A stretch of DNA of 64,000 nt from Niebla homalea. Lineage: Eukaryota; Ascomycota; Lecanoromycetes; Lecanorales; Ramalinaceae. Positions 34,401 to 44,713 of the stretch are shown piece after piece. Position 1 is the first letter of the stretch, and each line of letters begins with the position of its first letter. The notes below the pieces were generated by a model that saw only the letters and a program-made list of their open reading frames with translations, did not search any database and was not told the DNA's origin. Made by a program: the position numbers and the translations under genes. Location of the stretch: positions 372,001-436,000 of the forward strand of contig JAHGAU010000001.1 in the NCBI GenBank assembly GCA_019925105.1. Direction: 5' to 3'.

Positions 34401-37400
34401 TATATAAAGAGCGAATAAGAAATATTTAAATATATTATTATTCCGCGGTTAAAAGGAATAATAAGATAATTAAAGATTATATTTTAATTTAAAATTCTGT
34501 TAAAATATTATATTCTTTACTTATAAGTCCGATAAAATAAATTATATTCATGATTATTATAAAGACAATATATTCAATTTACTTAAAGTTTAAACCGATT
34601 TATTCTTAAACGATTTATATATTTTATTAACTTAAATAATTAAAGATTTAAATAATATATTTAATATATATAATAAAGTCTTTATATATAATACTTAATT
34701 ATACTTATTAAATTTTAATATAAATAAAAAGGGTAAAAAAAATAAAATATTTAATAAATTTTATATTTAATTCTTAATTATAATTATGCCTTTAAATTAC
34801 TTTAAACTTTATAAAATCTTAACCTTATGTAAACTCCTTATTTTAAAGCTCCATTATTAAATTACGGACGACTTTATTTTTATATTATATTATTAATTCG
34901 TTAATTATTTATATTAATATAATTTTAACGTATATTAAATTAAGAATATAAACTCTTAAAGCCGGTCTTAATTATTTTAATTAATTTAAATATTATTAAA
35001 TAATAATCTCAAAAAGATTATTAAAGATAAATTTAAAACCACTTACCCCAATTATTTTAAAAATAAGATTTAACGTCGTAAATTATATGTTAAGTATTTA
35101 AAGTTAAGATATTTATTTATTTATATTAATATACCTTATAAGGGCTCCGTATTATTTTTATATAATAAAGCTAAAAAAAGTCTTAAATACTTAAAATTAA
35201 AGTAATCCTTAATAAGCTTATTAATAAATAATAAGTAAGCTTACTTTAAAAATATTTAATTCTTCTATAAAAAAACTATAGTAATAACGGTAATAATTAC
35301 TTATCCTATATTAAGCCTTTTTTAGTTAGAAAATAAACGACCCGGTTATTTATCGGAGAATATATTAATCAATTTAATTCCCGTTGATTTTTTATTATTT
35401 TTTTCTCGATTTTTCTTAATATATAATTTACTCGGCTTTTATATAAGCTATTATAATACCTTAAAATAATTAATAATATTTTATTATCGTTAAATTTACG
35501 GTATCTTTAACCCCGGAAATAGATAAATAAAATAATTAACTTATAAGAGCTCGCCGTCGTTAAAAGGGGGATCGTATTATAGTTTTAAGTAACTTTGCTC
35601 CCAGGCTTGGCCTACTTACCCCATAAGGACTAGCTCCCGGGGGGTCTTAACGCACACACCTATTATAAGTGCACCACCTGTATCATAGCTACCTTCATAG
35701 CTATTATTCATTTATTACTTGACCTACCTCATATCAGTACCCTGACATAAAGTTATATTATAGTTAAGTTAATAATAAAACAGCGGAAATAATAATATAT
35801 CCCTTAAAACTTATTAATAATAATAAAAATAAGAAATTAAGGAAATTACGGATCGTATTAAGAATTCTTAAGGTATTTAATATAAAGTTAAATAACTTAA
35901 TTAAGGCTTTAAATATAATTAATAAGTTTTAATAAATAACTTAAATAACGTAAAAAAGCTATAGAAATAATACAATAAAATAATATAAAAGAAAAGGAAA
36001 CGGGTATAAAGTTAATATTACGATAATTAAAAGTTTTATATTATAGTTAATAATTATATATAATAATTAATATTACGGGTAACTTTATTAATATACTTTC
36101 CCTTTACGTAAATTATTAAGGATTTATTATAATTCTATTTAATAAAACGTAATATACTTAATATAATTAATGTTATAATAACGTTTATTTATTTATTATA
36201 ATTATAATAATTAATCTATAAGTATAATAATATTATAAATATAAAAACGTAAAAATAAATTATAAGCACTTAAAGGTATTTATTAATAAATTAATATTAA
36301 ATTAAAGGGAAATAAAATTAAAGTATTAACGATTAAAGATTAATTAAAATATATTATAATTTAATTAACGTCTTAAGGGCTATAATATTATACTTATATT
36401 ATTATTTAATAATATATAAATTATAAATACCTAAATATTAAACGTTAAATACTTATAATATACGTAAAGAAAATAAAAATAATTTATAACGTTATTATAT
36501 TAATATAATAAGCTTTTTCTTCTTTCTTCTTTTCCTTTTTTTTCTTATACTTTTAGAGCCGGATAAATATTAACGGATTAAACGGAATATAACGATTTTA
36601 TCTTTTTATTCCTCTTTTATTTTAAGGTTAACCCGACTTTAATATTAACGGGTTAAAAGGCTTTTTAATATATTTTAAAGTTATTATTCTCCGGAATTAA
36701 AGCCGATTTTTTAATTATTACCGTTAAAATAAATTATATTTCTTTTATCTTTATATCCTTTTTTTCGTTCTCGTTTATTTTAAAGCCCTTAAATTTAAAA
36801 TAATTAACGGAATAAACAATAAAAGAAGCCCGGTCTTTTTCCGTATTACTTTTTATTTAAAATATATTAACGTTAACGTCGAGTTATCGTTATATTAATA
36901 TATATTTTTACTTTAAATTTAATAATCTCCGTTTCCGTAATAAAAGCTTAAAATAATTATCTTTTTATTTCCCCCTTAAGGGCCGTTATTAACTTATAAG
37001 CCTTTAATCGGGTATAGTAATACGCCGGCTTAACTATATAATACGTCGCTTCTATATATCCGTATAACTTACGTTAAACTTTAAACTTATAAAAAAATTT
37101 ATTATATTAATATAATAAATAAGATTTCTCCCGGGGCCGTAATACCCGATTAAGTTTACATATTACCTTACGTATTTTCTTAATAAGCTTATCCGGAAAT
37201 TATATTTAATTAAAATATTAACGTTTTAATAATAATATAATCTTACGATATAATAACGGCTATTATAACCTTTAAACTTATATTAATTATAAAAATTAAT
37301 ATTATAAATATAAAGCTCGTTCTATAAAAAATATATAAAATATAAAGTACTTATATATTATTAATTTTTATTTAATTATAAATATATTTTTATTATAAAA

Positions 37401-38474
37401 CGTTAATAAAATATTATTATATTATATAAATATTATACGTTAAAATATTAAGATAGTATTTATTTTTTTCTCTTATTTACATTATATTAATATACGTTCG
37501 TTTATTATTATTACGGATTATGATTATATTAAGTATATAAATATTTACGTATAATTAATATAATTTATTATAATAATAATAAGGATATAAATAAAAATTA
37601 TTCTTATATATTAATTAAGTATTATAATTAAAGTTTACGTATAATATACTTATAAAAACTATTAAGACTATTAAAAAAAAAGAAAAAGTTTAAAATAATA
37701 ATAAACCTTTTATCATTTAACCGTTATTATACCGTAATAAATTAATAAATAAATTTTTAAATAACGATTTAATTATTAATTAATATTATTAAGACTTTTT
37801 TCTTATTTACCTTTTTTTATTAAGTTTTATAAAAGGGTTTTTAATAAGCTTTATTATATTACGTTAATTATACGTTAACGTATAATATTTTATTACGTTT
37901 AATATATTAAACGACGTTCTTAATACGTATTTTAAAGTATACGTATAGATTCTTTTTTTTTTACTTTTTTTCTTATTAAGTTTTAATAATAAGTTTTTAA
38001 TAAACCTTATATATACGCCGGTTTTACGTTAATATCTTCTTTATAATATTATTATTTATTTATATAATTTTTATCTTTAAGAATTAAAGTATAAAAAAGG
38101 AAATATTATTAACGTTTAACGTTTAATAAATACTTAACGTATATTAAGTATATTAAGTACCGGTTTACTTAAGGGCTATAATTAAATAACGTAACCGTTT
38201 AAGCGGTAACTTTTAAAATTAAAAGCTTTAAGAGTTTAAATTTTCTATATATAAATATACGTAACTATAACCGGGGTTAAAGTCATTATTACCGTAATTT
38301 AAGCTACCCTTAAGACCGGTTATTTAAAATAAGCTTATATCTAGCCAGTTTATAGTTCCTTAAGAATTAATTTACCTTTAAATTTAAGTATTAAATCTAT
38401 AGTTATATTTTACGTCTTCTATAAACCCCTTTTAACTAGCCCCGCCAGCTGTGAGCCGGCGGACCTGTCTAATA
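28443..38474 (+). mobile_element. Ty3/gypsy LTR retrotransposon, RIP-inactivated, with nested element
   Basis: The LTRs of about 371 bp, 28443-28813 and 38104-38474, share long blocks such as TTATATCTAGCCAGTTTATAG and end TTTAATA or TCTAATA. A purine tract (AAAAAAGGAAA) precedes the 3' LTR. Conceptual reading of about 30870-31260 shows gypsy reverse transcriptase: a KKDSGLCLYIDYWGLN stretch, IKNRYLLPLI, ILFGLINTPAIF, then YFNNIFIF in the place of YLDDILIF with both aspartates read as asparagine. RNase H and integrase-like degraded sequence follows to about 33300. Without the nested 33442-35747 insertion it is about 7.7 kb, typical for the family. Exact 5' ends and the TSD are uncertain. Confidence 0.82.
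33442..35747 (+). mobile_element. 2.3-kb LTR retroelement (family A), copy 2, nested in gypsy
   Basis: The LTRs 33442-33614 and 35575-35747 are both 173 bp, identical in length to those of the copy at 4508-6810. The interiors align throughout with C/T and G/A differences. The purine tract AAAAGGGGGATCG precedes the 3' LTR. The flanking pentamers TTAAG and TAAAG match at 4 of 5 positions. The left LTR keeps the intact TGTCATGG start and the right LTR the intact CCTGACA end, so the two LTRs were mutated independently. Confidence 0.88.
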
Positions 38475-39031
38475 CTCTCAAATTATAGTGAATATTTATG
38501 AGTTTCCCACTTGCTCGTGAGTTTTTTTACTTAACGTTTTTTTAATTAAATTACCCCCTTTAACTACCCCCCCCTTAAGGATAAATTACTGATTATTAAG
38601 GTAACTTTTAGTTAAAAAAACCGAATCTATAATTAATTTTAAAAAACGTTAAATATTATGGCTTATAAAAAAGGTTATGGCTATACTTATTATTAAGAAA
38701 GCTTAATAAAAAAAGTTTATAAAAAATAAAAACCATTGCTTTACCGTTTTAAACGTTTTTATTTTAAACATTTTTTTATCCGCTCGGGACCGTTCGGAAC
38801 GCTCGTAAGTTTTCCAGGATTCTTATAAGTAATTTACGAGCGGTCTGAGTGAATAAATCCCTTTTTTTTTGGCTACTCGCTCTAAGCAGGTCGCAGATTT
38901 GCTGATGGAGTAAACCGGATATTCGCGAGCGCTCGGAGGTTAAGTGAGGGGGGATATAAGCTTAACCTGCTTAACCTATTCGTTTACACTCGGAGTGCTT
39001 ATATGCTGGTTTATAAATTTACAGATATAAT

Positions 39032-39201
39032 TATCAGGGAACTAATATATAAGGTCGAGCTATAAACGGAATAATAGCTATAGTGGGGGCTATGGTATAG
39101 GTGGTATACGGATGGTAGGTATATACGCCAAGACCCCCAGGAGCTAGTCTTTATGGGGTAAGTAGGCCGAGCCTGGGAGCAAGGCTACTGGAACCATAAT
39201 A
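39032..39201 (-). mobile_element. Solo LTR (family A), reversed
   Basis: The 170-bp sequence is the reverse complement of the 173-bp family A LTR, with shared blocks CGCCAAGACCCCC and GCCGAGCCTGGGAGCAAGG. The flanking pentamers are both ATAAT (39027-39031 and 39202-39206). It is more diverged than the LTRs of the two full copies, so it is probably older or from a variant subfamily. Confidence 0.75.
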
Positions 39202-39346
39202 ATAATTAATTAAGGAAAGTTAATAATTTAATAATAATAATAGTAATTATAATTAAGGTATTATTGCTTATATCGTAGTCGTTAAAAAAGCAGTTTATTT
39301 AATATACGTTACTTAATAGTAGGATAAATAATATATAAAGAATCTA

Positions 39347-39884
39347 TATCTATAAATTTATAAACCAGCATATAAGCACTCCGAGTATAAGCGAGTAGGT
39401 TAAGCAGGTTAAACTTATATCCCCCTTTACTTAATTTCTAAGCGCTCGTAAGTATTTAACTTACTTATAAGTCTTTTGGATTCTTATAAGTTTTACTTTT
39501 TTTTTTAACTTAACGTTTTTTAAATTAAATTACCCTTTTTAATTACCCCCCCCCTTAAGGATAAATTATTAGCTATTAAAGTAACTTTTAGTTAAAATAA
39601 CCGAATCTGTAATTTATCTTATAAAATGTTAAATATTACGGCTTATAAGGGGGGTGACGGTAATACCCGCTGTTAAGAAAACTTAATAAAAAAATTAATA
39701 AAAAAAAACCGTTATTTTACCGTTTTAAACGTTTTTGTTTTTAATTTTTTTTTACCTGCTTAGGACCGCTCAGAGCGCTCGTAAGTTTCCTGGATGCTCG
39801 TAAGTAACTTACGAGCGGTCTGAGTGAATAAATTCCTTTTTTTTTTTAGCTACTCGTTCCGAGCAGGTCGCAGATTTGCTAATG
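39347..39884 (-). mobile_element. MITE-like repeat of about 540 bp, simple reversed copy at the RIP border
   Basis: The copy starts TATCTATAAATTTA (RIPped CATCTGCAAATTTG) and ends CGCAGATTTGCTAATG. All internal landmarks are present in reverse order. Immediately after its last base the composition changes to balanced, gene-like sequence. This end is therefore the border of the heterochromatic block in this window. Confidence 0.72.
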
Positions 39885-40380
39885 TACCTATAAAAAGCAA
39901 AATCTACTTATGGGAGCCAAGGGCCAAAACACTAGCAAATACAGCAAATTCCCGTAAAACCGGAAACCGCAGCCCACTAGGGGTACTCTGGCGGATTATG
40001 TCAAGGGCTAGGGCTCGATTATCCGAAGCGAGTAAGCGCCAAGAGCCTTTGGCCGGCGACTTCAGCCTCTCAGCTTCCTCGGTCAAGTGCAGAAGGTGCA
40101 GAATTGATCACGACCAAAACATCGAGGACCACATTGTCACGGCAAAGGTGAGCACGAAGACTTCCTCGTCCATCCTGCCATCAGGAGCAGCACATCCCTC
40201 CCAGTCTTTTCGAGACGCACAGCAGCGTTACTGCTCACCTAACGGGCGCACAATGCTCACTCCTCATCATGAAGCAGGTTCATCGAACCCACCGTCGCCC
40301 GATCCTTTGCATCCTCCACATCTCCAGACCTTCCAGACCTTCCAGACGATCCTATATCATCACGCAATCCCACTACAGCT
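39885..40380. other. Border interval and presumed promoter of the SPT10-like gene
   Basis: The composition is normal with no RIP signature. It contains open frames on both strands (for example 39904-40086 and 40257-40517), but none resembles a known protein and they overlap each other. It is best read as 5' flank and leader of the acetyltransferase gene, which begins only about 500 bp from the RIPped block. Confidence 0.5.
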
Positions 40381-42089
40381 ATGCCGGCCATGCTGGAGGA
40401 CCCCACAGCCCCGGTCGTGTACCGCACCTCAGGCGCGCCTCCATACCCCACCCCATCCGACACCACAGTTCCGGCCAACATAAATACTCGCCAAGTCACG
40501 CTCCGAGATCGAATCACGATAGCCTCGTTGATACCCCTTGCTAGTGTGACTTCAATACCTCCCAGACTCTTGAACTATCTATGCAACCAGTTGAACCTGG
40601 AGATAGAGAAGGGTGATACATACCCAATGACACATTCCATGCCTGTATCCACTTTCGGCACCTATTGGTTCCAGAATTTCGGCGCCATTATGTTCTTGGG
40701 TGAATTCACCGATATGAGCGAGGTGGCTAGGTTGGAGGAGGCTGGTACCAGATGGGAGGAGACCTGTCTAGGCAGCTTCTACATTAAACCCAACTATCCA
40801 GGCAGAAGCAGTCACGTGTGTAATGGTGGATTCCTTGTCACAGAGGCAGCGAGAAACAGAGGTGTGGGGAGATTGATGGGCGAAGGTTATCTCGAATGGG
40901 CTCCGAAATTGGTATGTGTCCTACCTGAGGCATATCTCCAACTATTGCTGACTATCATCAGGGCTACTCCTACAGTGTGTTCAATCTGGTCTACGAAACC
41001 AACGTCGCGTCTTGTCGAATCTGGGATGCTTTAGGCTTCAAGCGGATAGGTCGGGTAAAGGGCTGTGGAAACCTCCGATCACATCCTGAAGAGCTTGTTG
41101 ATGCCATCATTTATGGGCGAGACCTCGGTCCAGACGGAGAAGATTACGTGTCCGAGGAGCGCTTCGACAAGATACGATTCTACCTCAAGCATGGCAAATA
41201 TCCTAATGGGGCTGATCGCGCCGAGAAGAGTCGTTTGCGGAGTGCCGCCACTCACTACAAGCTCCTTCCCGCCGAGGATGGGGATGAACGCGAAGACAAT
41301 GAACGATTGATGCTAAAAGACAAGGAAGTCATCAGTGACCCACAACGCCAGTATGAGATCGCCCGCAACATCCACGCGCACCAGCACGGTGGCATCAACA
41401 AGACGACTGCCACTATAGCAGAGAAATACCATTGGGTTCGAATCAAGGAAACCGTTAGTCTTGTCATCAAAAACTGCTCGGAATGCAAAGACACTACGCA
41501 GAAGACCCCTGTCGTGCGCCCGCCCGCCACAGCCAATGCCGAGTATACCAACATCGCCTCCCAGCTCCGAAGATCGACCGCTCCCAGCCCCTCTGTGGCT
41601 ATGGTCAATCAACTCCTTCACTTTGAAGAAACCACTCCCTCTGGCACCCCACGCACACAACCCGTCGCAAACACCCGTTCAACCCAGCAAGCTTTTCAGC
41701 AAGCCGCTGTCGCCCCCGTGGCACATATGCGGCCCGTCACGGAAGACTATTCGAACATCCCACTGGACCCGCAAATAATGCAATCCAATTCTCGCGACCA
41801 CTACCACCAGCAACAGCAGACCCATCCTGACAACTTCGAAGATGGCCTGAGGCAGGTTGCAGAGTCCTTAAGAGATACCGGAGACAGAATGGAGGTCGAC
41901 AACGACAATGCGCAATCGCAGGTGCCGGACACGAGACTCGCGAGCGAGAGGCATGTCAGGCAGGGAGATGATCCGTTGGCGTACCAGGATGCGCAGGGGG
42001 CGATGCATGAGTTAGGGAGGCAACGCAGTAGAAACGGACAGCCATCGATGCAGGGGATGGATTTGGAGTCCGGGCAAGGTGGGTCGTGA
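40381..42089 (+). CDS. SPT10-like GNAT acetyltransferase with HHCC zinc finger
   Basis: There are two exons, 40381-40911 and 40962-42089, with a 50-bp GTATGT...CAG intron, giving a 552-residue protein. The N-terminal half is a GNAT fold. The acetyl-CoA motif RNRGVGRLMG lies at about 158-167, followed by YSVFNLVYETN and the IWDALGFKRIGR strand-turn typical of the family's end. A histidine/cysteine block at about 315-352 (HAHQHGG, then CSEC) matches the integrase-type HHCC zinc finger that yeast Spt10 uses to bind histone promoter elements. The last 200 residues are Q/S/P-rich and look disordered. By homology it would be a nuclear histone-gene activator. The start is the ATG that precedes the conserved N-terminal PTAPVVYRTS block; another Met lies three codons downstream. 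The coding sequence is intact, 0.5 kb from the RIP border. Confidence 0.85.
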
Positions 42090-43835
42090 GCATAACTCCG
42101 ATGAGTCCGAGTGTGGCCACTGAGGAGGCGAAGCGGTATGAGTGTGGCGGAGTGACAGGTAACCAGGCACAAGCGTGGCAGATCACATGTAAGGGCCTCC
42201 CTTCGGGTGACATGAATGGATATCTTTGGCATGGGCCCAGGCAGTAGGTCCTGCAAATGCCTAGGTGAAACCGCATGCACTGTTCATTATTCCTCGTTGC
42301 AATGTTTCTCCATGTTATGCCATAATCTGAAAACCAGTGATTGACCGGAGTAATGTCAAGAACTAATCTCGGTTTCTGTTCCCTGACGAGCTAGGAGTGT
42401 CACACGTATGAACAGCCGCGCCTGCCAATGCCAGTGATCCTGTGAGGCACCAGTGCCCTTTCATATGAGAACCACCTGATCCTTTGCGGGCCGGCGTTGC
42501 TGTGAATATCGGCATTGGACATCCGAGATACAGTAGACAGCCAGTGAAGCAACCGCCTTCAAAACGCATAACAGCGGGACTGCATGAGATGATAAGTAGA
42601 AGGGCGGAAGTGCGCTGTCATTTTAAGCCCCCCCCCCGTCTGCCTGGGGACTTGTGCAAATTGGTCCAAAGTCGCGTTGCGTGCGTGCGTGCGTGCGTGC
42701 CGTGCCAGGCCACTCCCCAGGAGCAAAAATAATTGCAACATCACGACAACCTGCAAAATGATAAGTGATTGGGCGAATGCAAAAAAGTTTTTTGGTTCTA
42801 AAAGCTAACTCAGAATCTCTCAATGAGTTAAAGTTTAATACCAAAGAACTTTTTTTTATTCGATCTCTGAGTTCGGGAGTTAGGAGGTGTAGAATAGTTG
42901 ATGATTGGGAGTCACTTGATCTTGGCGCGTACACGTTTGCAATTATACTTGCTCCTGGGGCCCCCCGCGGTGGCGGGGCAGGCGTTTTTGGATTGAATTG
43001 GATTGGGAAGGATCCGGGCAACGCGAGCTGGCTGGAGCAGCAAAACATCATCGTGGCGCGGTAGATTGGGGTGGGGGGTTTTCGAGGTTTCAAAGGGGAA
43101 GGGGGAGGGTTTTGTGATGGAAGCTCTAGGGCACATTCAACGTACTGCCTGTAATGCACCCAATATACGGGACTGATGTTTCAAACTTAAGGCGGTGACT
43201 CTTTATGCTATAACGACGAAGTCTCGTCCTTTTGAACAGTCCTTGAGCCGTGGCTGTTGGGTGCACGACTTAAACGTGATTTTGACAGAAATGTGGACGC
43301 GCAAATTCCGAGATAATCAGCAATTAGTTGCTAATTGCCCCGCAGGTTCACGAAGGGTCATACGGGACAATTGTGACAGTGTGAAAGCGCTACCTCCTTA
43401 GGTCTTTGCATATGACTACATTGAGAGGCACATGCATTCCTCGTGACGTCCTTTCTCCTTTCTTGCTTATTTGTGGTTTCACCGTCTGATTATGCGAGAA
43501 TGCAGATAAGGGAGCGGCATCTTCAGCTTCTACTTTGAGAGAATCTGCTAGGGAACTTTTTATGCTGACGCTGCCACTACTTCGAAGCGATCAGCGATTT
43601 TCAAAAGGTAACCGGATTCTCAGCTAAGGCTGAGCTGTGGCCACCAGTGCTCATTGGGGTTGGCTTTTATGCACCCCATCAGATTGAGATAGATCTTGAC
43701 CGTCACCCCTTCTGATCATCTGTGAGTCATCTGTATTTTTTCCATATAGTGTGAGCACGTTTCTCGAGGAGCTTCTACATGCAGAATTCCATCGCATGAC
43801 TTTCATATCAAACTTGAAAAACAAAAGGCGCTATA
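42090..43835. other. Intergenic region with a GCGT microsatellite and an imperfect hairpin
   Basis: No convincing gene was seen. A (GCGT)n run lies at about 42675-42699, flanked by a C-run at about 42628. An imperfect inverted repeat spans about 42782-42853: a left AAAGTTTTTTGGTTCTAAAA arm pairs with a right arm ending ACCAAAGAACTTT. Short ORFs such as 42765-43064 and 42623-43159 have low-complexity or palindromic content and no family resemblance. Confidence 0.5.
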
Positions 43836-44448
43836 ATGGGCCCCGTACTCAGCCTCCTCGACGCCAACAAACGGCGCCAGGAGCGCAAGATGCAGGAATT
43901 CTCCAAGACCAAGCGCGGCCAGAAACTCATGAACCTCCAAGAAGATGGTCAAGTACAGAGAAAAGCGGCTGAAAGCCATGCAACCGGATGTCGACAAGCG
44001 CCTCCGGGAGGAAGGCGACCACACGAAGGGTCAACAAGTCTGGTTCTCGCGATACATCCACAATGGCCGGTTGCGGCATTGGGTCCTTATGACTCACGGT
44101 AACAAGTACGAGCTCCGCCGCAGCGACCATATCGGGCCCGGCGCTGAGGCAGCAGGGGAGGAACGGGCGGGGAGTCAGAAGTTCACCTACTACGTCAGCC
44201 CCTTCACCATCGATGAGCAGAAACGGTCGGCCGCGCTGGCCGAATCCGCCCTCCCGGACGTGGATGGCTTCTACGTCTGCCTCATCGGCTGGACCTCCAA
44301 GACCAAAGCTGAGGTTGACAAGGCGTGCAGGGAAGTGCATGCCCAGTTAGGGGAATACAGTCTCCTCTGGAAGAATTGCCAGCATTTCCTGCGGCTGCTG
44401 GCGGATCAGATCGTTGACGCGGGCGAGGCTAGCGATTTTCGCGAGTAA
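43836..44448 (+). CDS. LRAT-like/papain-fold hydrolase-like protein, possibly frameshifted
   Basis: The clear part is 43945-44448 (167 codons). It has an RHWVLMTHG stretch with His45 and a LLWKNCQHFLRLL stretch with Cys145. The HW...NCxHF pattern is that of LRAT/NlpC-P60-like permuted papain folds, where these residues are catalytic. Small fungal proteins of this type are common and unstudied. Immediately upstream a different frame from the ATG at 43836 gives a plausible basic N-terminus (MGPVLSLLDANKRRQER) that would run into the main frame if one base were shifted near 43942. No normal intron explains the shift. A Q-rich tail follows in the third frame. The gene may therefore be disrupted, or it may start at 43945. 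The fold assignment is an inference from motifs. Confidence 0.5.
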
Positions 44449-44713
44449 CACGAAGAGCAGGTATCAGAAGACATAAGCGCTGATGCCGCCACCGCTGGAG
44501 TTCTTGTTGAAGACGCAGAGGCAAATGCAGGCCACGATGCAGACGCAGATAGCGAACCAGCAGGTGGCGTTGCAGAATCAAATGCAGATACAGATTCAGC
44601 AGCAGACGCAGATGCAGATACAGAATCAGATCCAATTGCAGGTTCAGAATCAGATCCAATTACAGGTTCAGAATCAGATGCAGATGCAGAACGTTGGAGG
44701 GATGGGTGCGTGA
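44441..44713 (+). pseudogene. Glutamine-rich low-complexity tail, probable detached C-terminus of the LRAT-like gene
   Basis: In the third frame, from 44441, the sequence reads ASNTKSRYQKT, a stop (TAA at 44474), then from the ATG at 44483 a 76-codon frame beginning MPPPLEFLLKTQRQ. This runs into QMQIQ, QNQIQLQVQ repeats and ends at 44713. The tail is built on an imperfect CAGATTCAGAAT-like minisatellite. Its direct adjacency suggests it once formed the C-terminus of the LRAT-like protein and is now separated by a frameshift and a stop. An independent small Q-rich protein is the alternative. Confidence 0.35.

Larger units (their letters stand above)
27899..39026. mobile_element. Composite MITE-like repeat, second copy, split by the gypsy element
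   Basis: The forward copy occupies 27899-28326 and about 38903-39026. The inverted copy inside it occupies about 28327-28442 and 38475-38902. The junctions (ACTTACGA then CATCTATGAATTT; GCTGATG then GAGTAAACCGG) fall at the same internal point as in the 15923-26822 composite. The 10572 copy shows the uninterrupted GAGTAAGCCGGA site. The gypsy element landed inside the inverted part. Confidence 0.6.
1..39884. repeat. RIP-degenerated, transposon-filled AT-rich block
   Basis: The whole stretch is overwhelmingly A and T, dense in TA, TTAA and TATA, with stops in every frame and no credible gene. Repeated elements found in several copies differ almost only by C/T and G/A changes; for example LTR termini occur both as TGTCA...TGACA and as TATTA...TAATA. 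This is the signature of RIP acting on CpA. Short GC-richer islands remain, and most coincide with LTRs or a MITE-like repeat, perhaps because repeats this short are poor RIP targets. The block ends abruptly at 39884, where composition returns to that of ordinary genic DNA. Functionally it should be heterochromatin. Individual elements are listed separately. Confidence 0.93.

Noticed and set aside
39824..40483. A 219-codon plus-strand ORF spanning the RIP border.
   Set aside because: It starts inside the MITE-like repeat and runs out of frame over the start of the SPT10-like gene. The C-terminal part is a P/H/T-rich shadow.
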